This document shows positions 1-8,583 of a DNA stretch of 64,000 nucleotides, piece after piece. Source of the stretch: an uncultured Eubacterium sp. (GTDB lineage Bacteria; Bacillota; Clostridia; Lachnospirales; Lachnospiraceae); the NCBI GenBank assembly GCA_910584795.1, contig CAJUBZ010000004.1, forward strand, positions 62,001-126,000. The letters run 5' to 3'. Within the stretch, counting starts at the first letter, position 1; every line of letters starts with the position of its first letter. Made by a program: the position numbers and the translations under genes. The notes below the pieces were generated by a model. The model saw only the letters and a list, made by a program, of their open reading frames with translations. It was not told the origin of the DNA and ran no database searches.

Positions 1-30
1 GCTTAAACGAGATTATATTTAATGCAGAAA

Positions 31-187
31 TCATTTGCGAAGCAAATGACAGTGAGCAAACTTGTTTGCGAACTGCTTTCTTATTTTAGAAAGAAGAGAG
101 CAATGCGTTTGCGAACTGCTTTCTTATTTTAGAAAGAAGTGATGCAATGCGTTTGCGAACTGCTTTCTTATAAGGAAATTTTTCCTT
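31..187. repeat. Palindromic tandem-repeat patch at left edge
   Basis: Gene-free DNA from the left edge to the sortase gene. It holds a perfect hairpin at 31-49 (8-bp arms, GAA loop), a second at 56-69 (6-bp arms, TT loop), then a direct repeat of 43-44 bp in two full copies (64-106 and 107-150) and a third that diverges after about 20 bases (from 151). Each full copy starts GTTTGCGAACTGC and carries a 6-bp-arm hairpin (76-93 and 119-136). The third copy runs into AAGGAAA-TT-TTTCCTT (172-187), which looks like a terminator for a gene left of the window. No ORF is evident here. The origin of the repeat (REP-like or MITE remnant) is not known. Confidence 0.6.
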
Positions 188-255
188 TAACAATATACAT
201 TTATATCATACTTAAACCAAAAGTGCAATTAATTTTTTAATGTTCTACGAAAACT

Positions 256-284
256 TTGACATCTTTCCTTATAAATAATATACT
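256..284 (+). promoter_or_regulatory. Sigma-A promoter for the sortase-LCP pair
   Basis: TTGACA at 256-261 and TATACT at 279-284 with a 17-bp spacer is a near-consensus vegetative promoter. It lies 30 bp before the sortase start codon, whose AAAGGAG ribosome binding site is at 302-308. Confidence 0.75.
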
Positions 285-314
285 ATTATTAATTAACAAA
301 TAAAGGAGTTTCTT

Positions 315-1085
315 ATGAGACAAAAAAAAGTATCAAAGACCCGTGTTTTATGGGGTGCAGTCTTTATCATTGCTCTCGTTATCTGCCTTTTATCCGGCTA
401 CAAACTTATCTCCTATTATTTAAGTGATGGCGGTGATACTGACAGATATCTGGAAACAACTACAACCAGTTCTGGTTCTTCACAATCTGTAGAGAATCAC
501 AATATTAACTGGACAAAATTAAAAGAAGATAACCGTGATATTTATTCCTGGATATATATTCCGAACACAAACGTAGATTACCCTGTGGTGCAGTCTTCAA
601 AAAAAGAACCTGATGACTTTTATTTAAATCATAACATTCATAAGAAATATGAATTTGCTGGAGCAATTTATAGTGAGAAACATAATTCTCTTACATATTT
701 AGATCCGGTAACTATATTATATGGTCACAATATGAATAATGGTTCTATGTTCAAAACTCTTCATAAATTTAAAGAACCATCTTTTTTTAAGAAGAATAAA
801 TTTATCTATATTTATATGCCAAACAGGAAATTAACCTTTAAAATCTATGCTGCATATGAATATGACGACAGACATATTATTAATTCTTTTGATTTTAAAG
901 ATAAAAAAATTCTGAAGGAATATCAGAAGTATACATTAAATCCTGACTCAATGATAAAGAATACGCGTAAAGTTTCTTTAAATGCAAATAGTAAAATAAT
1001 AACATTAAGCACTTGTACAAACGGTGCAGAAAACACAAGATATTTAGTACAGGGGGTTCTCATAAAAGATGAGCAAACAAATTAA
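315..1085 (+). CDS. Class B sortase
   Basis: Membrane-anchored transpeptidase that cleaves a C-terminal sorting signal and attaches surface proteins to peptidoglycan. The 256-aa protein has a short basic N-terminus, one membrane segment (about 11-36) and a sortase domain from about 65. The catalytic triad is visible: His138 in YGHNMNN, Cys234 in LSTCTN and Arg242 in NTRYLVQG. The SrtB-type DFYLNHN segment is at about 101-107. The start follows AAAGGAG with a 6-nt gap. It overlaps the next gene by 17 bp, so the two are translationally coupled. A small protein with an SPKTG signal lies 1.3 kb downstream and is the obvious candidate substrate; C. difficile SrtB is known to use (S/P)PXTG motifs. 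The family call is firm; the substrate is inferred. Confidence 0.9.
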   Translation: MRQKKVSKTRVLWGAVFIIALVICLLSGYKLISYYLSDGGDTDRYLETTTTSSGSSQSVENHNINWTKLKEDNRDIYSWIYIPNTNVDYPVVQSSKKEPDDFYLNHNIHKKYEFAGAIYSEKHNSLTYLDPVTILYGHNMNNGSMFKTLHKFKEPSFFKKNKFIYIYMPNRKLTFKIYAAYEYDDRHIINSFDFKDKKILKEYQKYTLNPDSMIKNTRKVSLNANSKIITLSTCTNGAENTRYLVQGVLIKDEQTN

Positions 1086-2346
1086 AAAATACGACGAATT
1101 ATATAGTAACATTGAATTAGTTCCAGATGAAGCAATTAAAGACACGGATGATTCCAATGGTTTTGATGTAGATTGGGATTTGGTGGAGAAAAAATACAGA
1201 CAGCATCGTCACAGACATCACCACCACAGTTCCGGTTCCGGACATTCACATCACCACTCTTCTCACTCAGATCATTCATCTGATAACAAAGAGAAGAATG
1301 TAAATGGTAAAAAGAAAAAAGGCGCAAAGAAAAAATGGAGTAAAAAAAAGAAAATTCTAATTGGCATCTTAATATTTTTTATATGCCTGATTATTGGATT
1401 AATTTCATCATTCTTTATATTAAGATATTTAGGAAAACAGGCAATGCTGAATTATGACAACTTAAATATAAATGTCCCTGACGGCATTGATTATGATGAT
1501 AACGGAAGAATTATCTATTATAATGGTCACACCTATCAATTTAACGAAAACATTGCAAGCGTATTATTTATGGGTATCGATAACCGTAAATTAAAAGAAA
1601 ATGCAATTTCCGGTACAGCAGGTCAGGCAGATGCATTATATTTATTTACATATAATGCCTTAAATGGTGAAATTAAAGTACTTAGTTTGAACCGTGATAC
1701 TTTGACCGATATCAGCAGATATGATGCTGGTGGAAAATACTATGATACTACCACCACACAGTTATGTTTAGCTTTTGCATATGGAGACGGGAAGAGTCTT
1801 AGTGCTGAAAATCAGGTTACAGCAGTAGAACGTCTGCTATATAATGTTCCTATTAATGCATACTATGCGATTAATTTAGACGCAATTAAAATCTTAAATG
1901 ATGACATCGGTGGGGTAACATTGACACCGGAATACACCTTTGGCAGTTTTGTGAAAGGACAACAGACTACTATTAAAGGTGATATGGCAGAAGAATTTGT
2001 CAGACACAGAGATACAAATTTATTAGACGACAACCTGAGACGTATGGCATGCCAGCGATTATATATTAATTCGTTTGCAAATCAGATTGTTCCTGCAATT
2101 AAAAAGGATTTACAGGTTCCGATAAAACTATATCAACATTCATCTGATTACACTGTAACAAATATTCAGATGCCGATACTTACTTACTTAGCTTCATCAC
2201 TGGCTACTAAATTCAATGGTCTTAATATGAAAACTACAAGTGGTAAATATATTGATAACCCGGATGACCCGGCGGCTCAGTTTAAAATTAATAAGAAACC
2301 ATTATTTGAAACTGTCTTAGATTTTTATTATACGCGTATCGATTAA
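1069..2346 (+). CDS. LytR-CpsA-Psr (LCP) family cell-wall glycopolymer ligase, His-rich N-tail
   Basis: LCP proteins transfer undecaprenyl-linked glycopolymers to peptidoglycan outside the membrane. The 425-aa protein has a cytoplasmic N-terminus, a Lys-rich stretch (81-95), one membrane segment (about 96-118) and an LCP domain from about 160. Visible LCP signatures are Asp188 in GQADAL, Arg209-Asp210 in LNRDT and the arginines of VRHRDT (312, 314). Odd feature: residues 46-69 contain 12 histidines in 24 positions, predicted inside the cell, which suggests metal binding or a charge-dependent contact. It overlaps the sortase gene by 17 bp. It may attach the polysaccharide made by the large locus in the right half of the window, but that is only inference. 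Confidence 0.88.
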   Translation: MSKQIKKYDELYSNIELVPDEAIKDTDDSNGFDVDWDLVEKKYRQHRHRHHHHSSGSGHSHHHSSHSDHSSDNKEKNVNGKKKKGAKKKWSKKKKILIGILIFFICLIIGLISSFFILRYLGKQAMLNYDNLNINVPDGIDYDDNGRIIYYNGHTYQFNENIASVLFMGIDNRKLKENAISGTAGQADALYLFTYNALNGEIKVLSLNRDTLTDISRYDAGGKYYDTTTTQLCLAFAYGDGKSLSAENQVTAVERLLYNVPINAYYAINLDAIKILNDDIGGVTLTPEYTFGSFVKGQQTTIKGDMAEEFVRHRDTNLLDDNLRRMACQRLYINSFANQIVPAIKKDLQVPIKLYQHSSDYTVTNIQMPILTYLASSLATKFNGLNMKTTSGKYIDNPDDPAAQFKINKKPLFETVLDFYYTRID

Positions 2347-2359
2347 AATAAAAAATATA

Positions 2360-2387
2360 TTGATTTTTCTTTTCTATTGTGTATAAT
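2360..2387 (+). promoter_or_regulatory. Putative sigma-A promoter for the SPKTG protein
   Basis: TTGATT at 2360-2365 and TATAAT at 2382-2387 with a 16-bp spacer lie 40 bp before the start codon of the small surface protein. No terminator is visible after the LCP gene, so read-through is also possible. Confidence 0.55.
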
Positions 2388-2426
2388 TGTATAGAGTGTT
2401 TATAAATATCGATGGAGGTGCATATT

Positions 2427-2693
2427 ATGAAAAAGAGTATTTTAGTTTTAATAGCTACATTAATACTAACATTTTCATTTGCTACTACTTGTTTTGCAAA
2501 AGTCAGCCCAAGTGGTGCTGTAAAACCTACTGATGAGGAAACAACAGATGATGGAAATTCTATTCCAAACAATCCAAATGGTTCTGACAAATCACCAAAA
2601 ACTGGTGTGGAAACAGCAATTCCTATGGTTGCATTAATTACAGCAGCTGGTGTTATGCTTGTAGCAAAAAAAGAAAGTGCAAAAGCAAACTAA
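2427..2693 (+). CDS. Small secreted protein with SPKTG sortase-anchoring signal
   Basis: Probable cell-wall-anchored peptide of 88 aa. Seen in order: a signal peptide (1-25, ending CFA before Lys), a short acidic Pro/Thr/Asn linker (26-55), SPKTG at 56-60, a hydrophobic segment (about 65-80) and a charged tail KKESAKAN. That is a complete sortase sorting signal with Ser in place of the usual Leu. The start at 2427 is preferred over the in-frame ATG at 2412 because the GGAGG ribosome binding site overlaps the first codons of the longer form. Almost nothing is left to display once the signals are removed, so it could be a spacer, a decoy, or a mature peptide of about 30 residues. Function unknown. 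Confidence 0.8.
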   Translation: MKKSILVLIATLILTFSFATTCFAKVSPSGAVKPTDEETTDDGNSIPNNPNGSDKSPKTGVETAIPMVALITAAGVMLVAKKESAKAN

Positions 2694-2697
2694 TTAT

Positions 2698-2731
2698 AAA
2701 AAAGTGATTTCAATTTTGAAATCACTTTTTT
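2698..2731. terminator. Bidirectional intrinsic terminator
   Basis: A 15-bp perfect stem (2698-2712 with 2717-2731) around a 4-nt loop, with A-run and T-run tails. It lies between the convergent SPKTG-protein gene and the amylase gene and can serve both. Confidence 0.85.
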
Positions 2732-2767
2732 ATTTTAGTATCTTTTCTTAATCGGCTTTATTACAAA

Positions 2768-4789
2768 CTATATATTTTTATAAATAACAGAACTATTTGC
2801 TTTCGTCAAAATAGAAAGTATTCCGTTTTCTGCATTTACTGTTATTCTTCCACAATTATAAAATTCCCGGCTGGTTTCTAACAACCTCATCCATGTATCG
2901 CTACTATTTCCCAACATCCATACTGGTATCTGAAGTGTCTTATCCTCATTTGAAGTATTTACTACTGTAACTACAGCTTGATCCTCTAAAAATCTTCCGT
3001 AGCATACAATATCTTTATCTGCAATCAAAGGCATATAAGAGCCTCGCTTCAAAACCTCACTTTGTCTGTGTATACAAATTGCTTCACGATAAAACTCTAA
3101 TAGTTCAAAATCCTCTCTCCCCCATGGATATGTTCTTCTATTGTCAGGGTCTGTCCATCCACATACACCTGCCTCATCACCATAATACAATGTAGGGGCA
3201 CCAGGAAGAGTCATCTGCATTACAACTCCCTGTTTGAATATTGCCTTGTCAATATTCTCACCGGCAGCCTTTGCTCCTGCAGTCCCGGTTCTTCCTACCA
3301 TTTTATTCGTCCTTGTCATAAATCTGGAATGGTCATGATTTGATAATTCATTCATTGCTACCAACAAAGACTGATTCTGCATTCTTGACATCTGGTATTG
3401 CATTGTTTTATAAAAAACCTCTCCATTACCACGCAAATCAGGATTAGCATTATCAGAATGTTTGTCTACCCCTGTTAAAAACCACGTTACCGGATCCATA
3501 AAGGCATCATAGTTCATCACAGTATCCCACTCATCACCCATCAGCCATGAATGTGCATCACCATAATGCTCTGCCAAAATGATAGCATTAGGGTTCGCCT
3601 CTTTCACAGCTTTTCTAAATCTCTTCCAAAAATTATGATTAAATTCTGAACTATGTGACAAATCAGCAGCTACATCCAATCTCCAGCCATCCACATTGAA
3701 AGGTGGAGAAACCCATTTTTTCGCAATTTCCAAAATATAATTACAGAGTTTTTCACTGTCCTCATAATTTAATTTTGGAAGTGTGTCAAACCCCCACCAG
3801 CCCTCATATTCTCCGTTATCCGGCCAGTTCTCTCCTGTAAATTTAAAGTAAGAGTGATACGGGCTTTCTTTTGTTTCATAAGCACCCTTCTGATAATCAC
3901 TGTTGCCCCGATATATTTCTTCTCTGTCTAACCATTTATTAAAAGAACCACAATGATTAAATACACCATCTATAATAATCTTTATTCCACGCTCATGGGC
4001 TTTCTCAACCAATTCAATAAATAACCGGTTACTTGCCTCAAGATTCTCTAAGTCTGTTGTGCGAATCTTATATTTCCCGGCATTTCTGTTATCTGTATCA
4101 TATACACCAATAGTACTTTCACCATCATTTATAATTTTTCCAAAATGCGGGTCAATATAGTCATAATCTTGTGTATCGTACTTATGATTAGATGGCGACA
4201 CAAATATTGGATTAAAATATATTACTTCCACACCTAATTTTTGCAGATAATCCAGTTTATTTATAACACCTTGCAGGTCACCGCCATAAAACTGCCTTGT
4301 ACCATCTGCTGCCGGTATCTCATTCCAGTCTTTTACCGCTGACACACCTTTTCCAATATAAATATACTCATTATCTACTACATCATTTGATGTATCACCA
4401 TTACAAAATCTATCAACCATTATCTGATACATAACAGCACCCTTTGCCCAGTCCGGTGTCTCAAATCCCGGTGTCAGTTCAAAGTCTCCCTGTTCAGGCA
4501 CCCCATTACTGATACCTAAACGATTAAAATAAATCACACCATCAGCAGTAAAAACTTTGAAAAAATAAGTGTATATTGTTTGCAAATCATCCAGAACTCC
4601 GGCATAATAATCAAAGTTCCCCTCTGTTCTTCGATAATTCATAGTTTTTTCTTCCCCATTAACGCATACAAAGGCACCTGTTATAGTGCCTTTTTTTGCT
4701 CTGAGGATAATCTCATATGTTTTTTCTTCCCTGTTATAACAACAGAACTGATTCGTTCCGTCATGAAATAATAAATCCTGATGAATCAT
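2768..4789 (-). CDS. Cytoplasmic GH13 alpha-amylase / neopullulanase-like enzyme
   Basis: Hydrolyses alpha-1,4 (and perhaps alpha-1,6) glucans or maltodextrins. The 673-aa protein has an N-terminal beta domain of about 100 residues (CBM34-like) and a GH13 barrel. Region I is DGVFNHC (274-280), the nucleophile is Asp372 in GWRLDVAADL, the acid/base is Glu407 in ILAEHYGD, and the third carboxylate is Asp486 in SNHDHSRF. There is no signal peptide, so it acts in the cytoplasm, as neopullulanases and cyclomaltodextrinases do. The start has GAAGG 8 nt upstream and lies 18 bp after the ftsH stop, so it is probably the last gene of the ftsH operon, an unusual place for an amylase. Exact specificity cannot be read from sequence. 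Confidence 0.88.
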   Translation of the reverse strand: MIHQDLLFHDGTNQFCCYNREEKTYEIILRAKKGTITGAFVCVNGEEKTMNYRRTEGNFDYYAGVLDDLQTIYTYFFKVFTADGVIYFNRLGISNGVPEQGDFELTPGFETPDWAKGAVMYQIMVDRFCNGDTSNDVVDNEYIYIGKGVSAVKDWNEIPAADGTRQFYGGDLQGVINKLDYLQKLGVEVIYFNPIFVSPSNHKYDTQDYDYIDPHFGKIINDGESTIGVYDTDNRNAGKYKIRTTDLENLEASNRLFIELVEKAHERGIKIIIDGVFNHCGSFNKWLDREEIYRGNSDYQKGAYETKESPYHSYFKFTGENWPDNGEYEGWWGFDTLPKLNYEDSEKLCNYILEIAKKWVSPPFNVDGWRLDVAADLSHSSEFNHNFWKRFRKAVKEANPNAIILAEHYGDAHSWLMGDEWDTVMNYDAFMDPVTWFLTGVDKHSDNANPDLRGNGEVFYKTMQYQMSRMQNQSLLVAMNELSNHDHSRFMTRTNKMVGRTGTAGAKAAGENIDKAIFKQGVVMQMTLPGAPTLYYGDEAGVCGWTDPDNRRTYPWGREDFELLEFYREAICIHRQSEVLKRGSYMPLIADKDIVCYGRFLEDQAVVTVVNTSNEDKTLQIPVWMLGNSSDTWMRLLETSREFYNCGRITVNAENGILSILTKANSSVIYKNI

Positions 4790-4807
4790 TCTCTATACCT
4801 TCTATAC

Positions 4808-6631
4808 TTAATCAAACAGTGCTTCGAATTCTTCCTGTCCAATCTTTTCTTTTTCTAATAATAAATCTGCAGAAGCATGTAATTGTTTCAAATGTTTACC
4901 AATAATATCTTTTGCCTTACTATAACAGTCTTCAACAATATTGCGAACCTCTTCATCAATGGCAGAAGCTGTCGATTCTCCATAACCTTTCGAATGTGCC
5001 AGGTCTCTTCCGATAAACACATCATCAGAATCATCATCATAGTTAATCAGACCTAACTTCTCTGAAAAGCCGTATTTAGTCACCATTGCTTTCGCTGCTG
5101 CTGTAGCCTGCTTAATGTCCTGAGAAGCACCTGTTGTAATATCATCTAATATTAATTCTTCTGCAATACGTCCTCCCAGACTAACCATAATCTCCTGTAA
5201 CATCTTACCTTTTGTCAGGAACATCTCATCCTTTTCAGGAAGAGGCATTGTATATCCTGCAGCACCTGCTCCGGTAGGAATAATAGATACTGTATGAACC
5301 GGTCCAACATCCGGTAAAACATGGAACAGAATTGCATGACCTGCCTCATGATAAGCAGTGATTCGTTTCTCTTTTTCAGAAATTATCTTGCTCTTCTTTT
5401 CTTTACCGATACCAACCTTAATCATTGCCTGATTAATTTCAGCCTGTGTAATAAATACTTTTTCAGCCTTTGCTGCCAGTATCGCTGCTTCATTTAATAA
5501 GTTTTCCAAATCAGCTCCTGTAAATCCTGCTGTAATGCGGGCAATTTGTTCTAAATCAACATCATCTCCCACAGGCTTATTTTTGGCATGAACTTCCAAA
5601 ATTTGTGTTCTTCCCTTTACATCCGGTCTCCCTACCATAACTTTTCTGTCAAAACGTCCCGGTCTTAAAATAGCAGGGTCCAAAATATCTACACGGTTTG
5701 TGGCAGCCATAACGATAATCCCCTCATTAACACCAAAACCATCCATCTCCACAAGCATCTGGTTCAATGTCTGCTCACGTTCATCATGTCCACCGCCCAT
5801 TCCGGTTCCTCGTCTTCTGGCTACTGCATCTATCTCATCAATAAATACAATACATGGTGCATTTTTCTTTGCCTGAGCAAACAAATCTCTCACACGGGAT
5901 GCGCCCACACCTACAAACATTTCCACAAAGTCAGAACCCGAAATTGTAAAGAATGGCACACCTGCCTCACCGGCTGTAGCCTTTGCAAGCAGTGTCTTAC
6001 CTGTACCCGGAGGACCCTCCAATAATACGCCTTTCGGAATTCTCGCTCCTAAATTTATATATTTTTTCGGCTCTTTTAAGAAATCTACAATTTCTTCCAG
6101 CTCCTCTTTTTCTTCCTCTAATCCTGCTACTTTAGAAAAATCCATATTCTTAATTTCAATAACCATTCTCGCACGGCTCTTTCCAAAGTTTGCCATTTTG
6201 CCTCCGCCGCCACCGGCATTAGCATTCATCATCATAAGTACTACCACAACCACAACACCTAGCAATAACATTGGTAATATCGTTGTTAAAAATATACTGT
6301 CTCTGTCAACATCCGGAATATATGGTTTTAATGTTATATTACTTTCTTGTTTAATTTGATTTACTTCTTCAATAACTTTGTTTACATCCGGTACATAGAC
6401 AACTTTAGATTCATTATTATTTAAATGTACCACTAATTTTCCTGTTGGAACCTCTTTATTCTGTTTAATCGTTAATTCTTTTACGCTTCCAGCTCTCAGG
6501 TCTGCCAGAAAATCACTATATGCATAATCACTTTTTACAAAATCCTTGCTAAAACTATAAACTAAATATATTAACAGCAAAATAAAAACTATTAAATATA
6601 TTTTTCCCAGTCTGCTCTTATTATTATTCAA
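4808..6631 (-). CDS. ftsH: ATP-dependent zinc metalloprotease FtsH
   Basis: Membrane-bound AAA+ protease that degrades misfolded membrane proteins and regulators. The 607-aa protein has a membrane segment at about 10-27, an extracytoplasmic domain, a second segment at about 113-135, a glycine-rich linker (139-144), Walker A GPPGTGKT (206-213), Walker B IVFIDEID (261-268), the second region of homology, and the zinc site HEAGH (428-432). The start codon is TTG, preceded by a strong GAGGAGG 6 nt away, so this is a real TTG start rather than a miscall. It follows hpt directly, matching the conserved tilS-hpt-ftsH order of Firmicutes. Confidence 0.97.
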   Translation of the reverse strand: MNNNKSRLGKIYLIVFILLLIYLVYSFSKDFVKSDYAYSDFLADLRAGSVKELTIKQNKEVPTGKLVVHLNNNESKVVYVPDVNKVIEEVNQIKQESNITLKPYIPDVDRDSIFLTTILPMLLLGVVVVVVLMMMNANAGGGGGKMANFGKSRARMVIEIKNMDFSKVAGLEEEKEELEEIVDFLKEPKKYINLGARIPKGVLLEGPPGTGKTLLAKATAGEAGVPFFTISGSDFVEMFVGVGASRVRDLFAQAKKNAPCIVFIDEIDAVARRRGTGMGGGHDEREQTLNQMLVEMDGFGVNEGIIVMAATNRVDILDPAILRPGRFDRKVMVGRPDVKGRTQILEVHAKNKPVGDDVDLEQIARITAGFTGADLENLLNEAAILAAKAEKVFITQAEINQAMIKVGIGKEKKSKIISEKEKRITAYHEAGHAILFHVLPDVGPVHTVSIIPTGAGAAGYTMPLPEKDEMFLTKGKMLQEIMVSLGGRIAEELILDDITTGASQDIKQATAAAKAMVTKYGFSEKLGLINYDDDSDDVFIGRDLAHSKGYGESTASAIDEEVRNIVEDCYSKAKDIIGKHLKQLHASADLLLEKEKIGQEEFEALFD

Positions 6632-6654
6632 AACTGCCTCCTCAAATGCAAATA

Positions 6655-7179
6655 TTATAATTCTACAATTCCAATATACGGTAAATCCCTGTAACTCTGA
6701 TCGTAATCCAGACCATAACCGACTACAAATTTATCCTCTATTTCAAATCCAACATAGTCTACCTGCACATCCTCTGCTTCTCTACGCTCTGGTTTATCCA
6801 ATAAGGTAGTTACTTTAAGACTTGCAGGCTTTCTCTCTTTTAACATTGGAATTAATCTGCTTAACGTATTTCCTGAATCAATAATGTCTTCCACAACAAT
6901 GACATCCCGTCCCTCAATACTCTCGTCAAGATCCTTGTTAATTTTAATATTTCCCGAACTCTCTGTTCCTGAACCATAACTGGAAACACTCATGAAATCT
7001 AGAGTGATTGGAACAGTAATTCTCTTTGCCAGCTCACATGTATAGAATACACTCCCTTTTAAAATGCAAATCAGCCGGATTTCTTTTTTTGCATAATCTC
7101 TGCTGATTTGAGCTGCCAGTTCACGAATTCTTTTTTCTAACTGTTCTTCACTAATATACTCTGAAATCTTATGTATCAT
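6655..7179 (-). CDS. hpt: Hypoxanthine-guanine phosphoribosyltransferase
   Basis: Purine salvage: converts hypoxanthine or guanine plus PRPP to IMP or GMP. The 174-aa protein carries the PRPP-binding loop VIVVEDIIDSGNTL in the middle and the usual type I PRTase fold. The start at 7179 is preferred over the ATG at 7197, because AAGGAG lies 7 nt before the later ATG and inside the first codons of the longer form. With this start the gene begins 4 bp after the tilS stop. Part of the tilS-hpt-ftsH operon. Confidence 0.95.
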   Translation of the reverse strand: MIHKISEYISEEQLEKRIRELAAQISRDYAKKEIRLICILKGSVFYTCELAKRITVPITLDFMSVSSYGSGTESSGNIKINKDLDESIEGRDVIVVEDIIDSGNTLSRLIPMLKERKPASLKVTTLLDKPERREAEDVQVDYVGFEIEDKFVVGYGLDYDQSYRDLPYIGIVEL

Positions 7180-7183
7180 AACT

Positions 7184-8542
7184 TTACTCCTTGTCATATG
7201 CTATCTTTATTATTTTTTCCGTTTCACTGGTAACTTTAAAGTATTCGCTTATTCTATAGCCTACAATCCATACAATATGGTTTCCATCAGCAAGTAATAA
7301 TATCTCATCACGTTTTTCCCTTGGAACCTTCTCGTCTATAAAATAATCTTTTAACTTCTTTTTACCACCTTTGTCATTCACAATAATATAGTCGCCTGAC
7401 TGACGGTTTCTCAATAGTAACCCGTTTATTTTATCATAATCAAACCATTTCGTATACATTAAATCCGGGATCTTCTCTTTGTTGATACTAGATTCTTCAA
7501 AAGAAGCAGAAAAATGTTCTACTTGATTTATTTTATTGTCCTCTAATAAAATCTGTTGTATTTTTTTCTTTGGCTCTTTCCTCTCTCCTAATTCTATTCC
7601 CTGATACCCCTTTTTTATAATTGATAAACATGGAATTTCAATTCTTTTTGAGACACTGTTATTCAATAATGATACAACCATGTCAATATGGGTTGCTGTA
7701 ATATCTTTTAAACTCCCTGTATTGTTAAAAATCCACTGTCGTATTACCTCCTTTAATATAACTGGCGGTAATTCTTTTGCTTTATTTAATATAACATTGT
7801 TTTTTACATAGTTCTTATATGCTGCATCTGTCTGACACTCAATATAGTCATATACCTCCCTGAGACTTTCTGCAGTATTAACAATATGTTCTTCTGCCTT
7901 ATTGTTTATATTCTCCTTAATATAGGGTAATATATCCAATCGCAGCTTATTTCTGCTATATTCTGTCTCTTTGTTTGTACTGTCTATACAATAATCTAAA
8001 TGATGATTTTTTAAATATACTTCTATTTCGTCCCTTGTCAGGCAGAGTAATGGTCTGATAATTTTTCCCCTTTTCAATGGAATTCCAGTCATTCCTTTTA
8101 ATCTACTTCCACGGAATAAATTAAATAATACTGTCTCACTATTATCATTAAGATTATGTGCCACTGCAATTTTATTTGCACCAACCTCCTCTGCAGCAGA
8201 CTCAAAGATAGCATATCTTTCCGTTCTGCCAGCCTCTTCTTCTGAGATTTTCTGTTCTCTGGAGATACTTGGAATATCGATATGAAATATCTTACATTCT
8301 ACGCCTAATTCCTTTGAAATATGCTCAACAAATTCTGCATCCCGTTCCGCTTCAATTCCTCTAATCCCATGATTGACGTGTACTACAGTCAACTCAATCC
8401 CCAAATCTTCTTTCAATGAATTCAGCAAATACAGCATGCAGACAGAGTCAGCACCTCCTGAAACTCCAAGAATGACGCTGTCACCATGTTGTAATATATT
8501 ATTTTTAGTTACAAAATCTAACACTTTTTTCATCATATTCAT
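7184..8542 (-). CDS. tilS: tRNA(Ile)-lysidine synthetase TilS
   Basis: Modifies C34 of the AUA-decoding tRNA(Ile) to lysidine using ATP. The PP-loop motif SGGADS is near the N-terminus, followed by the TilS central and C-terminal domains; the total of about 450 aa is normal for the family. The start is uncertain: ATG codons at 8542, 8536 and 8533 put the PP-loop about 25-28 residues in, as in B. subtilis TilS, but none has a clear Shine-Dalgarno sequence. An in-frame TTG at 8611 and ATG at 8599 would overlap spoIIE. Essential gene; lies between spoIIE and hpt as in Bacillus. Confidence 0.92.
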   Translation of the reverse strand: MNMMKKVLDFVTKNNILQHGDSVILGVSGGADSVCMLYLLNSLKEDLGIELTVVHVNHGIRGIEAERDAEFVEHISKELGVECKIFHIDIPSISREQKISEEEAGRTERYAIFESAAEEVGANKIAVAHNLNDNSETVLFNLFRGSRLKGMTGIPLKRGKIIRPLLCLTRDEIEVYLKNHHLDYCIDSTNKETEYSRNKLRLDILPYIKENINNKAEEHIVNTAESLREVYDYIECQTDAAYKNYVKNNVILNKAKELPPVILKEVIRQWIFNNTGSLKDITATHIDMVVSLLNNSVSKRIEIPCLSIIKKGYQGIELGERKEPKKKIQQILLEDNKINQVEHFSASFEESSINKEKIPDLMYTKWFDYDKINGLLLRNRQSGDYIIVNDKGGKKKLKDYFIDEKVPREKRDEILLLADGNHIVWIVGYRISEYFKVTSETEKIIKIAYDKE

Positions 8543-8583
8543 ATGATACTTGATGCACGTTTTTCTGTCAAATTCTCTGCAGA

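Noticed and set aside
64..170. Direct repeats that could suggest a CRISPR array
   Set aside because: Only two full units and a partial one, directly adjacent with no unique spacers, and no cas genes nearby.
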